From Ptiloglossa arizonensis (taxonomy: Eukaryota; Arthropoda; Insecta; Hymenoptera; Colletidae): a DNA stretch of 64,000 nucleotides. Numbering within the stretch: the first letter of the stretch is position 1; every line of letters begins with the position of its first letter. The DNA is taken from assembly GCF_051014685.1 (NCBI RefSeq), contig NW_027478402.1, positions 496,001 to 560,000 on the forward strand. Reading direction: 5' to 3'. Below the pieces are notes generated by a model that was given only the letters and a program-made list of their open reading frames with translations, was not told the DNA's origin and did not search any database. Both the position numbers and the translations under genes were made by a program. Below, piece after piece: positions 1 through 10,400 of the stretch.

Positions 1-176
1 TAAGCGTTTGGAGCAGCAGAATTGCGAAAAGTTTGTTGCCTTCTCAACCATTTCTTAGCTTCAAACTCCCATATCTCGCGAACGGATTGACCAAACCCAA
101 AAATTCCTGCTGCGTCTGAATGTAGAAACTCGCCCGATTACAACGTTATGTGTATTTTTCCCTAGGCCATTCTGGT

Positions 177-353
177 TAAGCGTTTGGAGCAGCTGAAGTG
201 CGCAAAATTTGTTGCCCTCTCAACCATTTCTTGGCTTCCAACTCCCATATCTCGCGAACGGATTGACCAAACCCAAAAATTCCTATTGCGTCTGAATGTA
301 GAAACTCGCCCGATTACAACGGTTTGTGTATTTTTTCCCTATACTATTCTGGT
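177..353 (+). repeat. Reference type A monomer (177 bp)
   Basis: A representative type A unit, marked by GACCAAACCC instead of GACCTAACCC and by GAATGTAG instead of GAAAGTAG in the right half. This copy has the minor variants GCAGCTGAAGTGCGC and CCCTATACT, which lacks the CCTAGG site. The same variants recur at about 7,970, 10,970, 22,627 and 49,110, so it belongs to a recognisable monomer class rather than being a random mutant. Confidence 0.85.
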
Positions 354-675
354 TAAGCGTTTGAAGCAGCAGAAGTGCGAAAAGTTTGTTGCCTTCTCAT
401 CCATTTCTTAGCTTCAAACTCCCACATCTCGCGAACGGATTGACCAAAACCAAAAATTCCTACTACATCTGAAAGTAGAAACTCTCCCGATTACAAAGGT
501 ATGTGTATTTTTTCCGTAGGCCATTCTGGTTAAGCGTTTGGGGCAGCAGAAGTGCGAAAAATTTGTTGTCTTCTCAACCATTTCTTAGCTTCAAACTCCC
601 ACATCTCGCGAACGGATTGACCAAAACCAAAAATTCCTACTACATCTGAAAGTAGAAACTCTCCCGATTACAAAG

Positions 676-696
676 GTATGTGTATTTTTTCCCTAG
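676..696 (+). other. Splice donor/acceptor-like pair (example copy)
   Basis: AAAG followed by GTATGT resembles a 5' splice donor (MAG|GTRAGT). A run of T and C ending in CCCTAG|G resembles a polypyrimidine tract with a TAG acceptor. Both recur in most monomers. The 21-nt spacing within one monomer is too short for an intron, but a donor in one monomer and the acceptor in the next would be 198 nt apart. No evidence of transcription is available from the sequence. Confidence 0.25.
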
Positions 697-2076
697 GCCA
701 TTCTGGTTAAGCGTTTGGAGCAGCAGAAGTGCGAAATATTTGTTGTCTTCTCAACCATTTCTTAGCTTCAAACTCCCATATCTCGCGAACGGATTGACCA
801 AACCCAAAAATTCCTATTACATATGAAAGTAGAAGCTCGCCCGATTACAACGGCATGTGTATTTTTCCCTAGGCCATTCTGGTTAAGCGTTTGGAGCAGC
901 AGAAGTGCGAAAAATTTGTTGTTTTCTCAACCACATCTTAGCTTCAAACTCCCACATCTCGCGAACGGATTGACCAAACCCAAAAATTCCTACTACATAT
1001 GAAAGTAGAAACTCGCCAGGTTACAACGGTATGTGTATTTTTTCCCTAGGCCATTCTGGTTAAGCGTTTGAAGCAGCAGAAATGCGAAAAATTTGTTGTT
1101 TTCTCAAACATTTCTTAGCTTCAAACTGCCACATCTCGCGAACGGATTGACCAAACCAAAAAATTCCTACTATATCTGAAAGTAGAAACTCGTCCGATTA
1201 CAAAGGTATGTGTATTTTTTCCCTAGTCCATTCTGGTTAAGCGTTTGGAGCAGCAGATGTGCGAAAAATTTGTTTTCTTCTCAACAATTTCTTAGCTTCA
1301 AACTCCCACATCTCGCGAACGGATTGACCAAACACAAAAATTCCTACTACATCTGAAAGTAGAAACTCTCCCGATTACAAAGGTATGTGTATTTTTTCAC
1401 TAGGCCATTCTGGTTAAGCGTTTGGACCAGCAGAAGTGCGAAAAATTTGTTGTCTTCTCAACCATTTCTTAGCTTCAAACTGCCACATCTCGCGAACGGA
1501 TTCACCAAACCCAAAAATTCCTACTACATCTGAAAGTAGAATCTCGCCCGATTACAAAGGTATGTGTATTTTTTCCCTAGTCCATTCTGGTTAAGCGTTT
1601 GGAGCAGCAGAAATGCGAAAAATTTGTTGTCTTCTCAACCATTTCTTAGCTTCAAACTGACACATCTCGCGAACGGATTGACCAAACGCAAAAATTCCTA
1701 CTACATCTGAAAGAAGAAACTCGCCCGATTACAAAGGTATGTGTATTTTTTCACTAGGCCATTCTGGTTAAGCGTTTGGAGCAGCAGAAGTGCGAAAAAT
1801 TTGTTGCCTTCTCAAGCATTTCCTAGCTTCAAACTCCCATATCTCGCGAACGCATTGACCAAACCCAAAAATTCCTATTGCGTCTGAAAGTAGAAACTCG
1901 TACGAAAACAACGGTATGTGCATTTTATCCCTAGGCCGTTCTGGTTAAGCGTTTGGGGCAGCAGAAGTGCGAAAAATTTGTTGCCTTCTCAAGCATTTCT
2001 TAGCTTCAAACTCCCATACCTCGCGAACGGATTGACCACACCCAAAAATTCCTGCTGCGTCTGAATATAGAAACTC

Positions 2077-2093
2077 GCCCGATTACAACGGTA
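2077..2093 (-). promoter_or_regulatory. CENP-B-box-like motif (example copy)
   Basis: The minus strand reads TACCGTTGTAATCGGGC. The canonical CENP-B box is NTTCGNNNNANNCGGGN (known from mammalian centromeric satellites, bound by CENP-B). Here 7 of the 9 fixed positions match: CG, A and CGGG match in place and the C of TTCG matches, but the two leading T are A and C. The motif lies at the same place in nearly every monomer, at plus-strand GCCCGATTACAACGGTA. Binding by any CENP-B-like or pogo-derived protein is inference. Confidence 0.35.
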
Positions 2094-2585
2094 TGTGCAT
2101 TTTATCCCTAGGCCGTTCTGGTTAAGCGTTTGGGGCAGCAGAAGTGCGAAAAATTTGTTGCCTTCTCAACCATTTCTTAGCTTCCAACTCCCATATCTCG
2201 CGAACGGATTGACCAAACCCAAATATTTCTATTACATATGAAAGTAGAAGCTCGCCCGATTACAACGGCATGTGTATTTTTCCCTAGGCCATTCTGGTTA
2301 AGCGTTTGGAGAAGCAGAAGTGCGAAAAATTTGTTGTTTTCTCCACCACATCTTAGCTTCAAACTCCCACATCTCGCGAACGGATTGACCAAATCCAAAA
2401 ATATCCTACAACGTCTGAAAGTAGAAACTCGCCCGGTTACAACGGTATGTGTATTTTCTCCCTAGGCCATTCTGGTTAAGCGTTTGGAGCAGCAGAATTG
2501 CGAAAAATTTGTTGCCTTCTCAACCATTTCTTAGCTTCAAACTCCCATATCTCGCGAACGGATTGACCAAACCCAAAAATTCCAC

Positions 2586-2601
2586 CTGCGTCTGAATGCA
2601 G
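2586..2601. other. Hairpin variant with paired stem changes
   Basis: CTGCGT CTGA ATGCAG keeps the stem with five Watson-Crick pairs and one G-T wobble. Relative to the CTACAT/ATGTAG form, left A to G is matched by right T to C at one pair. The same GCAG variant occurs at about 5,237, 10,360, 18,483, 21,132, 22,016, 32,076, 32,960 and 47,972. Confidence 0.4.
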
Positions 2602-3468
2602 AAACTCGCCCGATTACAACGGTATGTGTAGTTTTTCCCTAGGCCATTCTTGTTAAGGGTTTGTTGCAGCAGAAGTGGGAAAAATTTGTTGCCTTCTCAA
2701 CCATTTCTTAGCTTCAAACTCCCACATCTCGCGAACGGATTGCCCAAACCCAAAAATTCCTGCTGCGTCTGAATGTAGAAACTCGCCCGATTACAACGGT
2801 ATGTGTATTTTTCCCTAGGCCACTCTGATTAAGCGTTTGGAGCAGCAGAAGTGCGAAAGTTTGTTGTCTTCTCAACCATTTCTTAGCTTCAAACTCCCAC
2901 ATCTCGCGAACCGATTGACCAAACCCAAAAATTCCTACTACACCTGAAAGTAGAGACTCGCCCGATTACAACTGTATGTGTATTTTTTCCCTAGGCCATT
3001 CTGGTTAAGCGTTTGGAGCAGCAGAAGTGCGAAAAATTTGTTGCCTTCTCAAGCAGTTCTTAGCTTCAAACTCCCATATCTCGCGAACGGATTGACCACA
3101 CCCAAAAATTCCTGCTGCGTTTGAATGTAGAAACTCGCCCGATTACAACGGTATGTGCATTTTATCCCTAGGCTGTTCTGGTTAAGCGTTTGGGGCAGCA
3201 GAAGTGCGAAAAATTTGTTGCCTTCTCAACCATTTCTTAGCTTCCAACTCCCATATCTCGCGAACGGATTGACCAAACCCAAAAATTTCTATTACATCTG
3301 AATGTAGAAACTCGCCCGATTACAACGGTATGTGTATATTCTCCCTAGGCCATCCTGGTTAAGCGTTTGGAGCAGCAGAAGGGCGAAAAATTTGTTGCCT
3401 TCTCAACCATTTCTTAGCTTCAAACTCCCACATCTCGCGAACGGATTGACAAAACCCCAAAATTCCTA

Positions 3469-3484
3469 CTACATCTGAATGTAG
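3469..3484. other. Short hairpin (6-bp stem, CTGA loop), example copy
   Basis: CTACAT CTGA ATGTAG is a perfect 6-bp inverted repeat with a four-base loop. It lies about 20 bp upstream of the CENP-B-box-like site and recurs in type A monomers carrying CTACATCTGAATGTAG. Monomers carrying AAGTAG on the right have one mismatch. Function is unknown. Confidence 0.5.
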
Positions 3485-6400
3485 AAACTCGCCCGATTAC
3501 AAAGGTATGTGTATTTTCTCTCTAGGCCATTCTGGTTAAGCGTTTGGAGCAGCAGAATTGCGAAAAGTTTGTTGCCTTCTCAACCATTTCTTAGCTTCAA
3601 ATTCCCACATCTCGCGAACGGATTGACCAAAACCAAAAATTCCTACTACATCTGAAAGTAGAAACTCTCCCGATTACAAAGGTATGTGTATTTTTTCCCT
3701 AGGCCATTCTGGTTAAGCGTTTGGGGCAGCAGAAGTGCGAAAAATTTGTTGTCTTCTCAACCATTTCTTAGCTTCAAACTCCCACATCTCGCGAACGGAT
3801 TGACCAAAACCAAAAATTCCTACTACATCTGAAAGTAGAAACTCTCCCGATTACAAAGGTATGTGTATTTTTTCCCTAGGCCATTCTGGTTAAGCGTTTG
3901 GTGCAGCAGAAGTGCGAAATATTTGTTGTCTTCTCAACCATTTCTAAGCTTCAAACTCCCATATCTCGCGAACGGATTGACCAAACCCAAAAATTCCTAT
4001 TACATATGAAAGTAGAAGCTCGCCCGATTACAACGGCATGTGTATTTTTCCCTAGGCCATTCTGGTTAAGCGTTTGGAGCAGCAGAAGTACGAAAAATTT
4101 GTTGCGTTCTCAAGCAGTTCTTAGCTTCAAACTCCCATATCTCGCGAACGGATTGACCACACCCAAAAATTCCTGCTGCGTCTGAATGTAGAAACTCGCC
4201 CGATTACAACGGTATGTGTATTTTATCCCTAGGCTGTTCTGGTTAAGCGTTTGGGGCAGCAGAAGTGCGAAATATTTGTTGCCTTCTCAACCGTTTCTTA
4301 GCTTCCAACTCCCATATCTCGCGAACGGATTGACCAAACCCAAAAATTTCTATTACATATGAAAGTAGAAGCTCGCCCGATTACAACGGCATGTGTATTT
4401 TTCCCTAGGCCATTCTGGTTAAGCGTTTGGAGTAGCAGAAGTGCGAAAAATTTGTTGCCTTCTCAAGCATTTCCTAGCTTCAAACTCCCATATCTCGCGA
4501 ACGCATTGACCAAACCCAAAAATTCCTATTGCGTCTGAAAGTAGAAACTCGTACGAAAACAACGGTATGTGCATTTTATCCCTAGGCCGTTCTGGTTAAG
4601 CGTTTGGGGCAGCAGAAGTGCGAAAAATTTGTTGCCTTCTCAAGCATTTCTTAGCTTCAAACTCCCATATCTCGCGAACGGATTGACCACACCCAAAAAT
4701 TCCTGCTGCGTCTGAATATAGAAACTCGCCCGATTACAACGGTATGTGCATTTTATCCCTAGGCCGTTCTGGTTAAGCGTTTGGGGCAGCAGAAGTGCGA
4801 AAAATTTGTTGCCTTCTCAACCATTTCTTAGCTTCCAACTCCCATATCTCGCGAACGGATTGACCAAACCCAAATATTTCTATTACATATGAAAGTAGAA
4901 GCTCGCCCGATTACAACGGCATGTGTATTTTTCCCTAGGCCATTCTGGTTAAGCGTTTGGAGAAGCAGAAGTGCCAAAAATTTGTTGTTTTCTCCACCAC
5001 ATCTTAGCTTCAAACTCCCACATCTCGCGAACGGATTGACCAAATCCAAAAATATCCTACAACGTCTGAAAGTAGAAACTCGCCCGGTTACAACGGTATG
5101 TGTATTTTCTCCCTAGGCCATTCTGGTTAAGCGTTTGGAGCAGCAGAATTGCGAAAAATTTGTTGCCTTCTCAACCATTTCTTAGCTTCAAACTCCCATA
5201 TCTCGCGAACGGATTGACCAAACCCAAAAATTCCACCTGCGTCTGAATGCAGAAACTCGCCCGATTACAACGGTATGTGTACTTTTTCCCTAGGCCATTC
5301 TTGTTAAGGGTTTGTTGCAGCAGAAGTGGGAAAAATTTGTTGCCTTCTCAACCATTTCTTAGCTTCAAACTCCCACATCTCGCGAACGGATTGCCCAAAC
5401 CCAAAAATTCCTGCTGCGTCTGAATGTAGAAACTCGCCCGATTACAACGGTATGTGTATTTTTCCCTAGGCCACTCTGATTAAGCGTTTGGAGCAGCAGA
5501 AGTGCGAAAGTCTGTTGTCTTCTCAACCATTTCTTAGCTTCAAACTCCCACATCTCGCGAACCGATTGACCAAACCCAAAAATTCCTACTACACCTGAAA
5601 GTAGAGACTCGCCCGATTACAACTGTATGTGTATTTTTTCCCTAGGCCATTCTGGTTAAGCGTTTGGAGCAGCAGAAGTGCGAAAAATTTGTTGCCTTCT
5701 CAAGCAGTTCTTAGCTTCAAACTCCCATATCTCGCGAACGGATTGACCACACCCAAAAATTCCTGCTGCGTCTGAATGTAGAAACTCGCCCGATTACAAC
5801 GGTATGTGTATTTTATCCCTAGGCTGTTCTGGTTAAGCGTTTGGGGCAGCAGAAGTGCGAAAAATTTGTTGCCTTCTCAACCATTTCTTAGCTTCCAACT
5901 CCCATATCTCGCGAACGGATTGACCAAACCCAAAAATTTCTATTACATCTGAATGTAGAAACTCGCCCGATTACAACGGTATGTGTATATTCTCCCTAGG
6001 CCATCCTGGTTAAGCGTTTGGAGCAGCAGAAGGGCGAAAAATTTGTTGCCTTCTCAACCATTTCTTAGCTTCAAACTCCCACATCTCGCGAACGGATTGA
6101 CAAAACCCCAAAATTCCTACTACATCTGAATGTAGAAACTCGCCCGATTACAAAGGTATGTGTATTTTCTCTCTAGGCCATTCTGGTTAAGCGTTTGGAG
6201 CAGCAGAATTGCGAAAAGTTTGTTGCCTTCTCAACCATTTCTTAGCTTCAAACTCCCACATCTCGCGAACGGATTGACCAAAACCAAAAATTCCTACTAC
6301 ATCTGAAAGTAGAAACTCTCCCGATTACAAAGGTATGTGTATTTTTTCCCTAGGCCATTCTGGTTAAGCGTTTGGGGCAGCAGAAGTGCGAAAAATTTGT

Positions 6401-7071
6401 TGTCTTCTCAACCATTTCTTAGCTTCAAACTCCCACATCTCGCGAACGGATTGACCAAAACCAAAAATTCCTACTACATCTGAAAGTAGAAACTCTCCCG
6501 ATTACAAAGGTATGTGTATTTTTTCCCTAGGCCATTCTGGTTAAGCGTTTGGTGCAGCAGAAGTGCGAAATATTTGTTGTCTTCTCAACCATTTCTAAGC
6601 TTCAAACTCCCATATCTCGCGAACGGATTGACCAAACCCAAAAATTCCTATTACATATGAAAGTAGAAGCTCGCCCGATTACAACGGCATGTGTATTTTT
6701 CCCTAGGCCATTCTGGTTAAGCGTTTGGAGCAGCAGAAGTACGAAAAATTTGTTGCGTTCTCAAGCAGTTCTTAGCTTCAAACTCCCATATCTCGCGAAC
6801 GGATTGACCACACCCAAAAATTCCTGCTGCGTCTGAATGTAGAAACTCGCCCGATTACAACGGTATGTGTATTTTATCCCTAGGCTGTTCTGGTTAAGCG
6901 TTTGGGGCAGCAGAAGTGCGAAATATTTGTTGCCTTCTCAACCGTTTCCTAGCTTCCAACTCCCATATCTCGCGAACGGATTGACCAAACCCAAAAATTT
7001 CTATTACATATGAAAGTAGAAGCTCGCCCGATTACAACGGCATGTGTATTTTTCCCTAGGCCATTCTGGTT

Positions 7072-7459
7072 AAGCGTTTGGAGCAGCAGAAGTGCGAAAA
7101 ATTTGTTGTTTTCTCAACCACATCTTAGCTTCAAACTCCCACATCTCGCGAACGGATTGACCAAACCCAAAAATTCCTACTACATATGAAAGTAGAAACT
7201 CGCCAGGTTACAACGGTATGTGTATTTTCTCCCTAGGCCATTCTGGTTAAACGTTTGGAGCAGCAGAAGTGCGAAAAATTTGTTGCCTTCTCAACCATTT
7301 CTTAGCTTCAAACTCCCATATCTCGCGAACGGATTGACCAAACCCAAAAATTCCTGCTGTGTCTGAATGTAGAAACTCGCCCGATTACAACGGTATGTGT
7401 ATTTTCTCCCTAGGTCATTCTGGTTAAGCGTTTGAAGCAGCAGAATTGCGAAAAATTTG
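7072..7459. repeat. Type A satellite between two HOR blocks
   Basis: About two type A monomers linking the 2,651-bp and 3,001-bp blocks. The first resembles about 890-1,065 (GTTTTCTCAACCACATC, then CGCCAGGTTACAACGG). Nothing but satellite is seen. Confidence 0.8.
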
Positions 7460-10400
7460 TTGTCTTCTCAACCATTTCTTAGCTTCAAACTCCCACATCT
7501 CGCGAACCGATTGACCAAACCCAAAAATTCCTACTACACCTGAAAGTAGAGACTCGCCCGATTACAACTGTATGTGTATTTTTTCCCTAGGCCATTCTGG
7601 TTAAGCGTTTGGAGCAGCAGAAGTGCGAAAAATTTGTTGCCTTCTCAAGCAGTTCTTAGCTTCAAACTCCCACATCTCGCGAACGGATTGACAAAACCCA
7701 AAAATTCCTACTACATCTGAATGTAGAAACTCGCCCGATTACAAAGGTATGTGTATTTTCTCCCTAGGCCATTCTGGTTAAGCGTTTGGAGCAGCAGAAT
7801 TGCGAAAAGTTTGTTGCCTTCTCAACCATTTCTTAGCTTCAAACTCCCATATCTCGCGAACGGATTGACCAAACCCAAAAATTCCTATTGCGCCTGAAAG
7901 TAGGAACTCGTACGATAACAACGGTATGTGTATTTTTTCCCAAGGCCATTCTGGTTAAGCGTTTGGAGCAGCTGAAGTGCGCAAAATTTGTTGCCCTCTC
8001 AACCATTTCTTGGCTTCCAACTCCCATATCTCGCGAACGGATTGACCAAACCCAAAAATTCCTATTGCGTCTGAATGTAGAAACTCGCCCTATTACAACG
8101 GTTTGTGTATTTTTTCCCTATACTATTCTGGTTAAGCGTTTGAAGCAGCAGAATTGCGAAAAGTTTGTTGCCTTCTCAACCATTTCTTAGCTTCAAACTC
8201 CCACATCTCGCGAACGGATTGACCAAAACCAAAAATTCCTACTACATCTGAAAGTAGAAACTCTCCCGATTACAAAGGTATGTGTATTTTTTCCCTAGGC
8301 CATTCCGGTTAAGCGTTTGGAGCAGCAGAAGTGCGAAAAATTTGTTGTCTTCTCAACCGTTTCTTAGCTTCAAACTCCCACATCTCGCGAACGGATTGAC
8401 CAAAACCAAAAATTCCTTATACATCTGAAAGTAGAAACTCTCCCGATTACAAAGGTATGTGTATTTTTTCCCTAGGACATTCTGGTTAAGCGTTTGGAGC
8501 AGCAGAAGTGCGAAAAATTTGTTGTCTTCTCAACCATTTCTTAGCTTCAAACTCCCATATCTCGCGAACGAATTGACCAAAACCAAAAATTCCTAATACA
8601 TATGAAAGTAGAAGCTCGCCCGATTACAACGGCATGTGTATTTTTCCCTAGGCCATTCTGGTTAAGCGTTTGGAGCAGCAGAAGTGCGAAAAATTTGTTG
8701 CGTTCTCAAGCAGTTCTTAGCTTCAAACTCCCATATCTCGCGAACGGATTGACCACACCCAAAAATTCCTGCTGCGTGTGAATGTAGAAACTCGCCCGAT
8801 TACATCGGTTTGTGTATTTTTTCCCTATACTATTCTGGTTAAGCGTTAGAAGCAGCAGAAGTGCGAAAAGTTTGTTGCCTTCTCAACTATTTCTTAGCTT
8901 CAAACTCCCACATATCGCGAACGGATTGACCAAAACCAAAAATTTCTATTACATATGAAAGTAGAAGCTCGCCCGATTACAACGGCATGTGTATTTTTCC
9001 CTAGGCCATTCTGGTTAAGCGTTTGGAGCAGCAGAAGTGCGAAAAATTTTTTGCGTTCTCAAGCAGTTCTTAGCTTCAAACTCCCATATCTCGCGAACGG
9101 ATTGACCACACCCAAAAATTCCTGCTGCGCCTGAATGTAGAAACTCGCCCGATTACAACGGTATGTGTATTTTTCCCTAGGCCACTCTGGTTAAGCGTTT
9201 GGAGCAGCAGAATTGCGAAAAGTTTGTTGTCTTCTCAACCATTTCTTAGATTCAAACTCCCACATCACGCGAACGGATTGACCAAAACCAAAAATTCCTA
9301 CTACATCTGAAAGTAGAAACTCTCCCGATTACAAAGGTATGTGTATTTTTTCCCTAGGCCATTCTGGTTAAGCGTTTGGAGCAGCAGAAGTGCGAAAAAT
9401 TTGTTGTCTTCTCAACCATTTCTTAGCTTCAAACTCCCATATCTCGCGAACGGATTGACCAAACCCAAAAATTCCTATTACATATGAAAGTAGAAGCTCG
9501 CCCGATTACAACGGCATGTGTATTTTTCCCTAGGCCATTCTGGTTAAGGGTTTGTTGCAGCAGAAGTGGGAAAAATTTGTTGCCTTCTCAACCATTTCTT
9601 ATCTTCAAACTCCCACATCTCGCGAACGGATTGCCCAAACCCAAAAATTCCTGCTGCGTCTGAATGTAGAAACTCGCCCGATTACAACGGTATGTGTATT
9701 TTTCCCTAGGCCACTCTGATTAAGCGTTTGGAGCAGCAGAAGTGCGAAAGTTTGTTGTCTTCTCAACCATTTCTTAGCTTCCAACTCCCATATCTCGCGA
9801 ACGGATTGACCAAACCCAAAAATTTCTATTACATCTGAATGTAGAAACTCGCCCGATTACAACGGTATGTGTATTTTCTCCCTAGGCCATTCTGGTTAAA
9901 CGTTTGGAGCAGCAGAAGTGCGAAAAATTTGTTGCCTTCTCAACCATTTCTTAGCTTCAAACTCCCATATCTCGCGAACGGATTGACCAAACCCAAAAAT
10001 TCCTGCTGTGTCTGAATGTAGAAACTCGCCCGATTACAACGGTATGTGTATTTTCTCCCTAGGTCATTCTGGTTAAGCGTTTGAAGCAGCAGAATTGCGA
10101 AAAATTTGTTGCCTTCTCAACCATTTCTTAGATTCAAACTCCCACATCTCGCGAACGGATTGACCAAACCCAAAAATTCCTACTACATCTGAATGTAGAA
10201 ACTCGCCCGATTACAACGGTATGTGTATTTTCTCCCTAGGCCATTCTGGTTAAGCGTTTGGAGCAGCAGAATTGCGAAAAATTTGTTGCCTTCTCAACCA
10301 TTTCTTAGCTTCAAACTCCCACATCTCGCGAACGGATTGCCCAAACCCAAAAATTCCACCTGCGTCTGAATGCAGAAACTCGCCCGATTACAACGGTATG

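Larger units (their letters stand above)
1..1769. repeat. Type A satellite, about 10 monomers
   Basis: Ten type A monomers. Positions about 360-890 match about 3,540-4,070 (offset 3,183, tied by the GGGGCAGC variant at 540 and 3,723 and the AAATATTTG variant that follows). The stretch 1-530 resembles 7,786-8,316, including the rare GCAGCTGAAGTGCGC monomer. No gene or other element is present. Confidence 0.85.
1770..7071. repeat. Higher-order repeat, 15 monomers (2,651 bp), two tandem copies
   Basis: Copy 1 is about 1,770-4,420 and copy 2 about 4,421-7,071. Private markers recur at exactly 2,651 bp: CGCATTGACC (1,851 and 4,502), GCCCAAACCC (about 2,742 and 5,393) and GGTGCAGCAG (3,899 and 6,550). 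I count about eight to ten substitutions between copies, for example C/T at 2,020, G/C at 2,314, G/C near 2,631, T/C near 2,860 and T/C near 4,300. That is roughly 99.7% identity, far above neighbouring monomers. Copy 2 leaves the pattern after about 7,071, where GTTTTCTCAACCACATC replaces GCCTTCTCAAGCATTTCC. Confidence 0.9.

Noticed and set aside
2177..2398. Minus-strand open frames of 62-95 codons (for example 2,177-2,398, 7,839-8,027, 10,311-10,499, 28,128-28,409, 54,327-54,614)
   Set aside because: These are shadow frames of the repeat. They recur at HOR spacings, have no conserved start context and are broken by single-base length changes between monomers.
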